From Ottelia alismoides (taxonomy: Eukaryota > Streptophyta > Magnoliopsida > Alismatales > Hydrocharitaceae), in assembly GCA_037367405.1 (NCBI GenBank), contig JAZKJV010002961.1, positions 62,001-126,000 of the forward strand: a stretch of DNA of 64,000 nt. Reading direction: 5' to 3'. Under the pieces are notes generated by a model. That model was not told the DNA's origin and searched no databases. It saw only the letters and a list, made by a program, of their open reading frames with translations. Positions within the stretch are counted from its first letter, which is position 1; each line of letters opens with the position of its first letter. Shown here in pieces: positions 52,756 through 63,994 of the stretch. A program made the translations under genes and the position numbers.

Positions 52756-53860
52756 CTACTTCGCTATTTTGTAGTTTGTGACAGTTTCATATGTTCTATC
52801 CTTAGACATAGCTTTAAAGTATGCTCTTTTAATTTTAAGCTTCTTTTGCACCTCTCCACTCCACCAAGCCTCCTTTTGGCCTGGAACTCCTCTCTTTGAC
52901 TCACCTAGCATCTCTTTGGCTACCCTTCGGATACAAGATGATACCGCCTCCCACATCTCGTTTGCACTTCTATTACAATATGAAGATAAGTTTTCTAAAA
53001 CCTTCTCCCTGAAGCTTGATTGCTTCAAATGAAGATTCCATCACTAGTTCTAGTGATCTTAGAGACCCTCCTTTTCGTCACCAACCTTTTTATTTGCACA
53101 ATGATGATTAACAGGCGATGTTGGGTTGTCAAACTCTCTCTAGGAATTACTTTGCAATCTTTGTAACACAACCAATCTCTTCTCCTCAACATAGAGTAAT
53201 CTATCGGTATTCTAGTCAAGTCAACTCTTATAAGTAATTAAATGCTCCTTCCTCTTCTTGAAGAGAGTGTTTGCTATGAAAAGATCATAAGCCGTTACAA
53301 AATCTTGAATGACTTTTCCCACGTCATTTCTATCCATGATACCATGGCCTCCATGGATACTAACATACCATGAAGCATCATTTCTCACATGTCCGTGAAG
53401 ATCTCCATCTAGGCAAATCATCTCTGTCTGTGGGATTCCTTGAATATTCTTATCCAAATCCACTCAAAAAACATGTTTAATCTTTTCATCTAAACCAATT
53501 TGTGGTGCATAAACTGAGATGATATTCAAAATTTCTTCTTAGAGCATCAATTTTAGCAAAATAATCCGATCTTCGAATCTTTGCACATCAACCACGTTAT
53601 CCTTCAAGTCTTCATGAACAACTACTCCAACACCATTTCTACCCTTATCTTTACATGAATACCAAGCTTAAGCATGTCTTCTCGATCTCCCTTGCTTTCT
53701 CTCCAACCCATTTCGTCTCTTGGAGACATAGTATCTGAATCTTCCTTCTTTCCATCGTATCTACTATCTCCATCGATTTACCGGCAGAGTATCAATATTC
53801 CAACTACATATCTGCAACTTCATACAACCTCTTTTGGACTAACTTCTTTACTCACATGAG
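52756..53860 (-). pseudogene. RTE endonuclease and linker
   Basis: 53650-53860 encodes the endonuclease start in a broken frame; 53221-53463 holds IPQTEMICLDGDLHGHV (normally GGDLNGHVG) and GHGIMDRNDVGKVIQDF; 52756-53219 is the linker with VPGQKEAWWSGEVQKKLKIK. The enzyme would nick the target DNA. Stops and shifts show decay. Confidence 0.85.
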
Positions 53861-54347
53861 TCCATAATGCGAGAACCGTTGTAAATTTTGGATTGCATCC
53901 AAACGGCGATGCCATGGAACTAGCTTATTTACTCGTATGTGTTCCTCATGCGAGAACTCTTGCAAATTTTGAACTACACATGAGAAGTGATGTAGCAACC
54001 CTTGCCAACTTCTTATTGCATTCGGACGATGCAACATGTCGCTAGTAGGGAATACCCCAACGAAATCTAAATCTTTGCTTAAATCCATGTTGAAAAGATC
54101 CGAACTGTTTAGAGATAAATTCATAAATAGTGTTCTTAAAATAAACAATATTTAAGAATTTATCTCTCTTGCACTGGTTGTCAGCTACCTAATGCGCAAC
54201 CCTCCTCATTTACCCAGGCGTGGGACCGGTCATGGCTGAGTTTATCACATGAAAAATATAACCTTTCAAATTTGTTTGCCATCGAGGTAGTTGCTATACA
54301 ATGTGTGGAAAGACCAATCTCATTATTCTTACATGGTTGGTAGTTTA

Positions 54348-54685
54348 TGTTGGAATAATTTGTACAGTTTGATTAAAGAAATGATTTTTGTTCGAGAATG
54401 TATCATAGATGAGTAGGATATAATTACCACTTCCATAAGTTTAGACCCACATCGTCTGTGAGTGGGACTTGTCTTACTGATTCAGCTATATAAGAAACCA
54501 CACACCACATGTAACAGTTGAGAGAAAGCAATAACATAGTGTCCGATCCTTGAAAGGCCTTCTCATGTGGTTTCGTGACTTTCATCCCCCTCCTCATGGA
54601 GTAGGGTTCCACATAAAATCCAGGTGTTCTTATTGTTCTTTATTTGTTTATCTCTAGTTAAGCTTCCATATTATCGTGTTCTACA
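54348..54685 (+). repeat. 5' LTR of element J
   Basis: TGTTGGAATAATT...GTTCTACA; its first 70 bp include sequence absent from the 3' copy. Confidence 0.83.
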
Positions 54686-54742
54686 TGATATCAGAGCGGG
54701 TTCGATTTTATGGATTTGTTCTTGAAGATTTATTGTTGAACA

Positions 54743-55445
54743 TTTTTTTTGAGAAAACGGTGGGATGGATCTCCTTTAGAGGTCCATCAAATAATATATA
54801 TATAAAGGAATAAAGAAATAATGACATCTGTCAAGATTCAAAGAGGGTCATGGCATGTCTTAGTACATTTTCAAAGTAAAATCTCCCTCCTTCAAAGACC
54901 ACTCCATTCCTAGCCAACCAAAGCGACCAAATAGCTGCACAAGCCTTCATTCTCCATTCCTCATAGCCACATCAGCTTCTATTGAACGACTCCCAGAAAG
55001 AACCCCTATCAATTCAAATCAGGCACGGGATGTTCGCGTTCTGCCACACCTCTATCGATCATGGGCACCTGAAAAATAAATGATCTATGTTCTCCGTCTG
55101 GATCTCACATCTTCTACACCCCCCCTGCTTCTGGAAAAATCCATGCCCTTCAGGTCGCCGTTAAGATCCGCTCCCTCCTAAGTCGCCATAAAAACACCTT
55201 CAGCCTAGCTGGAACCCTCCAGCTCTAGATCTTCGCACAATCCCGCAAAGAGCTCCAAATTTATATCAGGTAACTGAGTAGAAAATACTCTGTAAGACTT
55301 CTTGACAGTGAAGGAACCGTCTCTCCGGCACCAAAAGTCCCTCCATTTCGATGGCACTTCCAATCTAGCCATCCTGGTAGAGAGACCCAAAAACTCCTCA
55401 ACTCTCTGATCAGACAACTCTGCCACAAAACCAGGCATCCACGAA
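54743..55445 (-). mobile_element. L1-type LINE 3' fragment inserted in element J
   Basis: Minus strand, with an 8-base poly(A) tail (plus-strand T run 54743-54750). Frames read VPSKWRDFWCRRDGSFTVKK, a zf-RVT knuckle, IDHLFFRCP and AAIWSLWLARNGVVFEG, the normal end of ORF2. It is 5'-truncated, like most L1 copies. No target duplication was recognised. Confidence 0.82.
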
Positions 55446-57298
55446 TTTTTGCTTATCGGTTCGAGTCCGAGGATTTTTTTTTCAACATGGTTTGTTTTAA
55501 GGTCCCTGATGGAACCCTAATTCTCCATTGTCGACGCCCACTGCAACGCTGATCTGATCGACAATCACATGGATCTGTTTGGGTTCACTGAACTCTATAT
55601 TCTCCAGTTCAATCGTCATCGAGCTCGAAATCAAGTAGGATTTTTTTGAACCCCAATTCATAGGTTCCCCAATGTAACCCTAGAAGCAACACAAAGAAGA
55701 AGACATCGACGAAAGGGGCCCTCATCTCTATCAGCATGTGGTGGCCTCATTTCGCATCGAAGGGAAACCATTAGAGGCCAATCTTCAGTCCATGCACTTG
55801 CAAAGAAAGAATTCGCCCTCAGTTCTCGAAAAAAAGGCTCCACAGGCAGTGGCAAGTCCAACATTAATATTGAACACCCATGGCATCCCTTGCTCCAATC
55901 CCAAGGTGTCGTCATCTCCTCCGAGCACCGCCACCAGAGCATATCGGCCCTCACGCTCCAGCCTCCCTCGTAAGATGCACAAGAAGTGCTAACAGATCAA
56001 TGTTCTATTCTCCCACACATGCAATGACGATGATTACACGCATCTCCAACACCTTCTCGCAATGACGATGATGCTCCAGCCTCCAATCTCCAACGTGTAC
56101 AATGCTCCAACCTCTTGTGCATGCCCGATGCTCTGCCACACTCCAAGAGACGGCCTCAAGACCCCATGACAACATGGGCTCAGGAAAACCCTATCATGAG
56201 AAGACAATGGGAGTAGAAACCCTTTCGGTTTTATTTTAAAAAATATTGGGGGAGTGAATTTGGGTTGCTACTTTCATATTCATAAAAAAAAGGGGGGAGA
56301 GGATTTGTCAATGACTCGTTAATGACTAATGCTGGAAATAGAAAAAGTGGAAGAGCATGGTGTTTTGGGCTCGGTCCGAAGTAGAAAAAATAAGAGCCTG
56401 ATGAGAAGAAAATGAGGTCGGATTTAGGGGCATGTGCTATAGTTATTAAAAAAGGAATTTTGTGATTGAAAAAAAACTACCGTACAAAAAGAAGCCGTAC
56501 AAAAAAAGAAAGTCAAGAAATAAAGGATAATTGCTTATTTTAAAAAAATGATGATGAGTTTGTGTTCACCATCTTCATTTTCTTCTCATAACTCGGTCGA
56601 TGTCGTAATTTTTCAACAAGTATGGGAGAAAGGGGAAGTATTGTGTAGAGCTTTCAGTTTCAGACTCTACTATCGAGGAACTCCATGTTTGAATGACCCA
56701 ATTTTTTTGAGTTCTCCAGAGAGACAAAGTTTCAAACTCCATTCTCCAGTGATCGTGAACTCCAGTACAAGATCCTTTCGAGGTTCCTATGAGAGAGAAT
56801 CCACTTCGAGGTCCCATGAGAAAGACACATCTTCAAAAATGAGAGAGACACATCTTCAGAGATTCACGTATGGCTATTCTCACAACATTTTTTATTTGGT
56901 CCTTCAGAGAGATGGAGCGGTCTTCAATGAAGGAGACAGTTGTGGGCCACAGTTCTCCACGAGGAGGCTCATTTCATTTTTAGTTACTCAGCAAAGTGCA
57001 TAGCACATGTTCCCCAATGAGGAGACTTAATAGCACATGTTCCCCAATGAGGAGACTTACTCCAATTCAGGTGACTCTATCAGACATAGTACAAAACACA
57101 TGTTCTCCGATGAGGAGACTCGGATCATACTCCAGCCCTTCAGTTCCTCTTCATAAGCACAGTACGAGAAGCAACGCCCTCAACAGGCAGCTAGTAGAGT
57201 ATGCATTGAGTTGACATTGTTCGTAGTGCCTTGTATTTGTGTGAGCGATTTTTCCTATTTGTCCAAGCTGAGCATTGAATGCTCCAGCTTAAGGGGGG

Positions 57299-57599
57299 TA
57301 TTGGAGTATGCGTCATAGATGGGTAATTGGATTCATTCGGGGTCCAACTACCACTTCCACAGGTTTAGTCCCACATCCTCTATGAATGGGACTTGGTCTT
57401 ACTAGTGGGGCTATATAAGAAGCCCCACACCAGTAAAACAGTTGAGAGAAAGCAATAACAAAGTATCCCCCTGTTGAGAGGCTTTCTACCGTGATTTCAT
57501 CCCGCTCCTCATGGATAGGGTTCTACGTAAAATCCTGGTGTTCTTATTATTCGTTATCTGTTCATCTCTGCTTACACTTCCGTGTTGTCATTTTCTACA
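57299..57599 (+). repeat. 3' LTR of element J
   Basis: 301 bp with the GGTAATTGGA / TCCAACTACC palindrome (57322-57352) and TATATAAGAAGCCCC promoter segment. Confidence 0.85.
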
Positions 57600-57699
57600 G
57601 TATAGTTGAAGTTTTGCATTAGTTTTGATATTCCTCAAATTTAATTTGCATAACATCTGCATTACCAAGTTAAGCCTTTATTACTATAGATGAAATGGA

Positions 57700-58656
57700 A
57701 ATGTTCCAAGGGTCCTATAGTACTGGTCACTACTGGCAAATGTTGAGGCGGCGATGTCGGACGAGCCTGATGGAGCGCTAGAAGATCCAGAAATGTGAAG
57801 CATGATCTCCCTCAGACAGAAGACAAATTCATTGAACCTCTGGTCAGTAGTAGTGACAGGAGCAACAGAAGTCTCAACCTACTCAGCAGCATAGTTAGAT
57901 GCCGGAAAGCCATGCTTAGAATAGCATGTGTCCTCGGAGTGACCAGAGCGATGACAATAAGTGCATGTATGACATGGACAAGACCCTCCCCTGCCATAGA
58001 CACCATGTCCTCTGAACTGAGAAGATCCTCCTCGACCTCGAGATATGGCCATCACTAGGAGGTCTAAGATGAACTGACAATGGAGTTGTGATCATGTTGA
58101 TTCTACATATGCTTCCTCCATGGGAGGTATGGTAGCATCTGCAAGTAATTGAGATCATGCGACGTCATCATACTAAAGATCAAGAGCCGCCAAGAAAATG
58201 CCATCCACAACGACGTTCATGTATGCATTTTATTGTTCCAGAGTAGCTGCAAGAAGCATGAAGATATAGAGCTTCTCAAGATGCATGTAAGAGATGTGTA
58301 TAACGTATGAAGGCTACTGTATCTTTGTCTCATTCCTCGCCTGAGAGTATGTGACAACAAAGATGTCCCACATCATCATGGATGTGGGTTGATGTAGGAT
58401 ATTGTCGGCTATCTCCACAACAAGGGTATCAGATAGCCACAAACGCGTATATGCATCATCTGCCTCTTAAGAGGTATTAATCCCAGTGTTGTTAGTCGAC
58501 TCCTCCGATGTCAGAATGTGCTTCTTCCCATTGTACTATATAAGGCTCGTGAACTACATGGTCTACAACTCGTAGTTGGTCCCATCCATCTTGACAAAGG
58601 GCACAAGACCTTTGAAAGCGCCCGAAGATGGGATTGTCGACCTTGTTTTCTAACAT
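57700..58656 (-). pseudogene. Copia M gag
   Basis: Start from the ATG read at 58656 (MLENKVDNP), 47 nt from the hairpin region. Across frames it reads KMDGTNYELW, GKKHILTSEES, MWDIFVVTYSQARNETK and a full zinc knuckle, CTYCHRSGHSEDTC, near 57930. Several internal stops. It would have encoded particle protein; now non-functional. Confidence 0.82.
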
Positions 58657-58695
58657 GATGCCGGAAACATACGGAGACTAGGGTTGTAGATTGAA

Positions 58696-58743
58696 GCAAA
58701 CACGTCTACACGAATATAAAGAGAATCAGATGTGTTTGCAAAC
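58696..58743 (-). promoter_or_regulatory. Pre-gag inverted repeat of copia M (rearranged)
   Basis: One consensus arm GTCTACAC survives at 58704-58711, but its partner at 58736-58743 is degraded (TTGCAAAC). A neighbouring perfect 8-bp pair exists instead: GCAAACAC (58696-58703) and GTGTTTGC (58732-58739), loop 28 nt. Confidence 0.5.
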
Positions 58744-59261
58744 TCATGCCACAACCATTCCAATCAACTGACAGAGCGCTCTAGGACTCGTAGATAACCT
58801 AGAAGTCTGATTTCATTGCAAACGGCCCAAAATCAGACCATTTAAAGACCTTGAGAGGCACAACTTTGTGATAGAAAATCTCCCATGCCCTAGATTTCGA
58901 TGGGTGGCATTAAAAATAGGGTTAGAATTATCTTTGTCCTACGAAGGAGGGCACGAGGCTGCAAAGGACTCCCATACAGGTCCTAGAGTTGCAGAGGTGT
59001 CGTTGTTGGGGTGGTGCGACGACTGGCAATGCCCTATGGCAATTGGCCGATGCTACCTGGAGTCTCCAACAACCACCGGTAGCTGTTGTGGTGGTCGGTG
59101 GTGGCACGGGTCCACATGTTTGGTGGTGTGGGCCAAGGGTGGCCGCACGTGTGGTGGTGTGGGGCAGCGAATGAATGCACATGGACGTGGAGAAGTGGCT
59201 GGCGGGTGGGGAAATGGTTAGGGCAACAGAACTCCAATCTAAAACCATCGCTCTGATACCA

Positions 59262-59412
59262 TGTGGAAAGAGAAGATTAAATTTAAGTATTCATAAGTCT
59301 ATATGGTTCTATTATATAGAGAGGAGAAACCATGTTCGACAAATTACATAATAGAGACAGGAAGATGGGAAAATACATAAAAATTGACAAGATAATATAA
59401 CTATCAATAACA
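59262..59412 (-). repeat. 5' LTR of copia M
   Basis: 151 bp, TGTGGAAAGAG...CAATAACA on the plus strand, next to an exact minus-strand TGGTATCAGAGC primer site (59250-59261). No partner in the window. 59413-59816 is AT-rich with nothing recognised. Confidence 0.8.
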
Positions 59413-59816
59413 TATATATAAGAATAGGATTGAAATGCAAAAATATATAAATAAAAACTCTACCAAATCCTATTTTACTCCTAAAACCAATCCTGATTTA
59501 AAAATAAATAGTCCAGGATATTTCTGGAGATTTCAATTGTTCTTTAATTAATTCAAACAAAAAAATAAAGTCTTTGCCAAACTCGAAGGGGACAAAAAAT
59601 CCTAAATTTGACCTAAGAATCAACTACCCTCTCATCGAAAATTCCTTTCTTGATGAAAAGGAATGGGCACGCCACATAAACAATTGAAGTTATGTGAGCC
59701 CCTTATGTTACCCTATAAGAAAAGCTCGCAGGCCTCTTTACATCTATCATTCTTTTACAAAAAAAAATCAACATAAGGATATGGTAGCAATTTTATGGCC
59801 CTCATTAAATATCCTA

Positions 59817-60506
59817 TTATCTTTGATATTTCCCCAAATTTAACCATCCATGATGAGTTTTTAGGAGCGGAGGTTCCTCGCAAATGCCTTGATTCATCTT
59901 CATACTCCATGAATTCACAAGCGTGTGGGGAAAGAAATCATGCTTGTACGGAAGAACCACGCCCGGATTAGGGATCATTGGTTCACACAGCAATTGTGGC
60001 AGCATTGGTTGATTTTGGGCCGCAAAAGAGGAAGCTCGCACTGGGCTCCAGTTGAGGTGATACATTGTATTGGAGCAGCGAGGGTTATCTAAGAAGTGAT
60101 AACTGCAACCAAAAGTGCCAGTGGCTGGGTTGTGGGGATATGGTAACATCAATGAAGGGGGAATAAACGAGGGATGGCAATGAGTTGAGTTAAGGGGGAT
60201 GAAAAATCGGTAGGTCAGTGAAGGGTCCTTGCAGGGGAGAGAATGAGAGGAGAAGGAAGCACTGCGAAGAGAGAGGAGCAAAGATGATGCGGGGACGAAA
60301 AGGGGTGGCAGGTGGTTTTGTAGGTATGCACATATGGGCGACGGAATGTAGACAACGGTGGAGTAGGGAGGTAGAGACTTGGGACTATGAAGTATAATGA
60401 TTGGGCTCGAGAAAAGGCGAGGAAGTATGCATTGCTGTTGCCACGAAGGGAAAAAAATAGTGCAACGTGTGTGGCCATTGATGCAGATTTTGGGGTTGGG
60501 AGTCAC
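59817..60506 (-). CDS. Long open frame of unknown function, doubtful
   Basis: 229 codons open on the minus strand from position 60506 to 59817. The product is rich in Pro, Ser, His and Leu with no membrane segment of normal hydrophobic pattern and no domain I recognise; its C-terminal third (CSYHFLDNPRCSNTMYHL, YKHDFFPHTLVNSWSMKM) looks more protein-like than the rest. The start codon at the very end of the frame may not be ATG; several internal Met codons exist. It stands alone between copia M and element L. It may be chance, a gene fragment or a transposon-borne exon. Confidence 0.3.
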   Translation of the reverse strand: MTPNPKICINGHTRCTIFFPSWQQQCILPRLFSSPIIILHSPKSLPPYSTVVYIPSPICAYLQNHLPPLFVPASSLLLSLRSASFSSHSLPCKDPSLTYRFFIPLNSTHCHPSFIPPSLMLPYPHNPATGTFGCSYHFLDNPRCSNTMYHLNWSPVRASSFAAQNQPMLPQLLCEPMIPNPGVVLPYKHDFFPHTLVNSWSMKMNQGICEEPPLLKTHHGWLNLGKYQR

Positions 60507-60906
60507 GACGATGAATAGTGGATTTTGATACGATCAGATCAAATACTAATGGTGCCACATAGGATAGTAGGAGATTCGAATCTCCTTCTGGGCCTCGAAT
60601 TGATTTTGTAAATATTTTAGTTTAACTTGAATTCGCAGTAATGAATATGTAACATCTGAAAACAATTATATACTTTCACTCGTGCTGTGGGTGTCCTTCT
60701 GCCTGTGATAATAAGATGAAGACTTCGTTCTTTCAGTCTTCTGTGAGTATCTCTCATATCATCGAATTGTATGAATGGATTGAATGTCATGTTCTGATAG
60801 TAATTGATCTAGAACCCAAAAATGCATGATAGGAAAATGGAGGGTAAGGGAAAATGGGAGAACACATATGTAGCATGGAGTTTTGGTGGAGAACCTCCAA
60901 GAGAGG

Positions 60907-61190
60907 TGTTGAAAAATATGAAATGCAAAAGCGGAATCAGAAACAAGAAAAGAAACATAAACATTTTGGGTTTTCAAGGAACCCTACTTTAAAAAAAACG
61001 GATGAAATCACGGGAGAAAGCCTTAAAGGATCGGATGTTCTATTGAATCTATCGATGAGTACAGGGGTGTGGTGCTCCTTATATAGCCCACAGACAGACC
61101 GGGGTCTCAGAAATAGCAGATGTGGGACTAAACATGAGTGAGGTAATTGGATCTTGAAGAGATCTAATTACTCATCTATTACACACTTCA
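60907..61190 (-). repeat. 3' LTR of element L
   Basis: 284 bp, TGTTGAAAAATATG...CACACTTCA on the plus strand. The minus strand shows GGCTATATAAGGAGC and the palindrome GTAATTAGATC/GATCCAATTAC (61143-61171). Confidence 0.82.
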
Positions 61191-62073
61191 CACACCCCTC
61201 AAGCTGGAGCTGAGAAAGCTGCAGTTTGCAACAAAAGAAAATATACAATACATCCCCACTTGATACATCTGAGAGAGACGGGGATAGACACATGCTCGAC
61301 GTAGTCGTTGCTGGTAGAAGGCCTCGCGCGATGACAGGTGTGCGATGATCAGTTCGTGCATGTAGAAAAGTTGCTTCGACAACCAGATCGTGCCTGGAGT
61401 GGAGTCGTTGTAGGAGTCCAATGTGCAGTAGATTCGAGGAAAGACATCTGACGTAGTAGTTGATACTCGGTGAAGATGGTTGATAGCAGTAATAATCTGG
61501 AGTGTCGGTCTGTCATGGTGTGGATAGGCAGTAGAAGTCTGAGATGATCCCACCTAGAAAAGTCCATCCGGAGTTGATGTCAAAGACAAACATCAGAAGT
61601 AGAGTGGTCGCCCCTTATGCATATCGCGAGAGAAGAGATTGCTTTTGTAGAGGAGCCACAAGTAGAAGATGATGGACTTGATGAAAATCAGGTAAATCAC
61701 GTCCTAAGAAGAAGAATGTGCCCTCTCTCACTTCCCTCTTTCTCCCGTCTTGATAAAATAGTAACATAGATGATCAAGTTGGGAGAATCGACATAAAACA
61801 TCCTTTTTTTCTTCTTCCTTTCTCTCTTTTTTCCTCTGTTTTCTCTTTTTTTCTCTTTTTTTGTGCTTATTTTTTCACAAATCAACTTTCTCTCTTTTTC
61901 GCAACCATCATTTTCTTTTTTTTACAGCTATTCTCTTTTTTTCTTGGACCAATTGGGCCAACTTCCAAGCCTTTTTATAACATTACGACAGAATGGGCCC
62001 AAATGTTCCCTAAAGAAAGAAAAAATCCGGCACACTCCCTCTCTCTCTCTCTTCTCTTCTTTTTTTTGGATAC

Positions 62074-63103
62074 AATGTGGAGAGTTTTAGAGAAGATACA
62101 AGTACCTGTCCTATACATTAATCTCATAAAGGATATGTATGATAGGGCTTTATCTTGTGTAAGGACCCCGACGGGGAAGACTGACTATTTTGATATCAAC
62201 ATTGGTTTACATCAAGGTTCAGCTTTGAGTCCATTTCTTTTTACTTTGATTATGGACGAGTTGACAAGTCACATTCAAGATGAGTTACCTTGGTGTATGT
62301 TATTTGCTGATGATATTGTGTTGATTGACGAGACTAGAGATGGAGTAAATGAGAAGCTTGAGGTTTGGAGACATGCATTGGAGACTAAAGGTTTTCGTAT
62401 AAGTAGGGCTAAGACGGAATATATGGAATGCACCTTTGATGGAAGCAATGGTGAAGGAATCGAGGTGAAGATTGGTGACGATAACATTCAGAAGAGAGAT
62501 TCTTTTAGATATCTGGGATCTATTTTGCAACATGATGGGGAAATTGATGGAGATGTTACTAATAGAATAAATGCAGGCTGGCTAAAGTGGAGAGGAGCCT
62601 CCGCTGTTCTCTGTGATAAGAAAATTCCTTTAAAAATTAAAGGAAAGTTTTACAAAACAGCCGTGAGACCTGCTATGCTTTATGGTTCTGAATGTTGGCC
62701 TGTGAACCATAGACATGTGCAGAGAATGGCTGTAGCAGAAATGAAAATGCTAAGATGGATGTGTGGACATACACGTAAAGATCGGATTCGGAATGATGCA
62801 ATCCGAAAGAAAGTTGGTGTAGCTCCGATCGAGGATAAGATGCGAGAAAACCGTTTAAGATGGTTTGGTCATTTGCAAAGAAGGTCAACTGATGCACCGG
62901 TTAGGAGATGCGAGTGTTGGGATGTTGAGCCGGCCAAGAGAGGACGAGGACGGCCCAAGAAGTGTTGGAAAGAGACTATACGAAGGGATCTTAGTTTTTT
63001 GGATATAAGTCCGAGATTGACCCAAGACAGATCTGAATGGAGGCGAAGAATCCATGTAGCCGACCCTACTTAATTGTGGGAAAAGGCTTTGTTGTTGTTG
63101 TTG
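62074..63103 (+). mobile_element. RTE-clade LINE, 5'-truncated, 3' half intact
   Basis: Starts inside RT and runs to the (GTT)n tail (63091-63103) characteristic of RTE. The only damage seen is the 5' truncation, so it is younger than the copies at 45.7 and 51.2 kb. It interrupts element L. Confidence 0.9.
62075..63073 (+). CDS. RTE reverse transcriptase, C-terminal half (open, truncated)
   Basis: 332 codons from the first RTE-derived ATG at 62075. It has VPVLYINLIKDMYDRALSCV, then LHQGSALSPFLFTLIMDEL, the catalytic LFADDIVLIDETRDGVNE, KTEYMECTFDG, FRYLGSILQHDGEI, and the C-terminal AVRPAMLYGSECWPV, MLRWMCGHTRKD, GVAPIEDKMRENRLRWFGHL and RGRGRPKKCW. The enzyme would copy RNA at a nicked target. 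Fingers region and endonuclease are missing, so the protein is not expected to work; the open frame reflects recent insertion. Confidence 0.88.
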   Translation: MWRVLEKIQVPVLYINLIKDMYDRALSCVRTPTGKTDYFDINIGLHQGSALSPFLFTLIMDELTSHIQDELPWCMLFADDIVLIDETRDGVNEKLEVWRHALETKGFRISRAKTEYMECTFDGSNGEGIEVKIGDDNIQKRDSFRYLGSILQHDGEIDGDVTNRINAGWLKWRGASAVLCDKKIPLKIKGKFYKTAVRPAMLYGSECWPVNHRHVQRMAVAEMKMLRWMCGHTRKDRIRNDAIRKKVGVAPIEDKMRENRLRWFGHLQRRSTDAPVRRCECWDVEPAKRGRGRPKKCWKETIRRDLSFLDISPRLTQDRSEWRRRIHVADPT

Positions 63104-63125
63104 TAAAGCAAGGAGGGATAATTGG

Positions 63126-63133
63126 ATCCCCCC
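63126..63133. repeat. 8-bp target-site duplication of hAT MITE, left
   Basis: ATCCCCCC; right copy GTCCCCCC at 63542-63549 (7 of 8). Confidence 0.8.
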
Positions 63134-63541
63134 CAAGGTTGCAAAAGTCGGTAATCGGTAATCGGTCGGTTGGGTCACTGACTAAGGATTAATCGATAGT
63201 CGTACGACTACTCGGATTTAGTCGGACTTTAATCAGCTTTGAATTTTATGATTATTTTAAATATATAACTCATTTTTATACATATATTTATATAGATTTT
63301 ATACATTTGTTATACTATCATAATAAAATAAAAAAGTAATTGTATTTAAGTAAAACACTGAGCATATTATAATAAGTTTTCTTATAAAAAACGCAAAACA
63401 TATAAGAATATTGTATCTCCAAGCAAAAAATTGGTCGGCTAGTGTACCTAATCGAAATTAGTCGATACTCAGTCGGCCATCCCACTGACTAGACTACTCG
63501 GACCTACTAGTCGGGCCAGTCGGGTGACTTTTACAACCCTG
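63134..63541. mobile_element. hAT MITE, 408 bp
   Basis: Ends CAAGGTTGCAAAAGTC and, reverse complement, CAGGGTTGTAAAAGTC: 14 of 16 identical. Subterminal GTCGG/CCGAC-type motifs occur in both ends and the core is AT-rich without an open frame. Terminal sequence and motifs match the element at 36505-37713, so both belong to one hAT family. Confidence 0.9.
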
Positions 63542-63837
63542 GTCCCCCCCCTTTTCCATGAGCTTTAGTGTTCCCTGAAGGGAACCTCATAGCGTCGCCT
63601 AAGAACAAGGTGAAGCCTCGCCGTCGTAGGACACGGGAAAGGGAGAGAAGCTCGGAGAATGGGAGGAGACGCGAGGGGGGGTCTAATGCCGCTGTCACTT
63701 GGGGAGATGATCTGGAGATGAGCTCAACACATGAAGCCATGTAGCCTTACACCGTCGTGGCTTTGAGAGGTTGCTGCAGTGCTTCTTCTTCAGATATCGG
63801 AGAGGTATCGAGATTAACGTGGATTTTGCATCGAATC

Positions 63838-63994
63838 TCGTGAGGCATGGTATCACTATGCGTGAGGAGGTCATTATCGTTGGAGCATCGTGAGGAACTG
63901 CATCGGAGGGTGGAGCTCTGCCTGTGGGGTGCCCTCGTGAGGCATGGTCTCATCGCGCATGAGGAGGTTGTTATCGTTGGAGCATCGCGAGGAG
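63838..63994. repeat. Tandem duplication in element L, about 93-98 bp apart
   Basis: The block CGTGAGGCATGGT...GAGGAGGT..TTATCGTTGGAGCATCG occurs near 63838-63895 and again near 63931-63994 with a few changes. Confidence 0.75.

Larger units (their letters stand above)
51222..54240 (-). mobile_element. RTE-clade LINE with both ends, core deleted
   Basis: 3.0-kb minus-strand element bounded by a 20-bp target duplication, with the TTATTGTTG tail typical of RTE at its 3' end (51222). In order on the minus strand: a 5' region sharing the GCATTAGGTAG block with the SINE at 25.4 kb, endonuclease start (TLTGKSMEIVDTMERRKIQM, LCLQETKWVGEKAR), endonuclease end, linker, RT start, RT end and the GVAPIED-type C-terminus. 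Compared with the copy at 62.1 kb, about 240 bp holding the catalytic FADD motif are missing near 51835. Confidence 0.9.
54348..57599 (+). mobile_element. Copia-type element J, pol-less H family
   Basis: LTRs of 338 and 301 bp with flanks GTTTA (54343-54347) and GTATA (57600-57604), primer site TGATATCAGAGCGG at 54686, polypurine-like GCTTAAGGGGGG before the 3' LTR. The 3' LTR begins TATTGG where TGTTGG is expected. The interior has no retrotransposon protein domain but shares the block order of H and K (GATGGAACCCTAATTCT leader, GC-rich middle, purine-rich stretch at 56380-56530). An L1-type LINE piece is inserted near its 5' end. Confidence 0.85.
57690..59412 (-). mobile_element. Copia element M, gag only
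   Basis: 5' part of a copia element of the A/B/C group on the minus strand: LTR 59262-59412, primer site at 59250-59261, leader, hairpin region and gag. All of pol and the 3' LTR are missing. Left limit near 57690, where gag-protease homology stops. Confidence 0.83.

Noticed and set aside
63117..63560. hAT MITE inserted into the U3 palindrome of an H-family LTR
   Set aside because: ATAATTGGATCC before the MITE resembles the palindrome, but the sequence after it does not continue as LTR; the match is too short.
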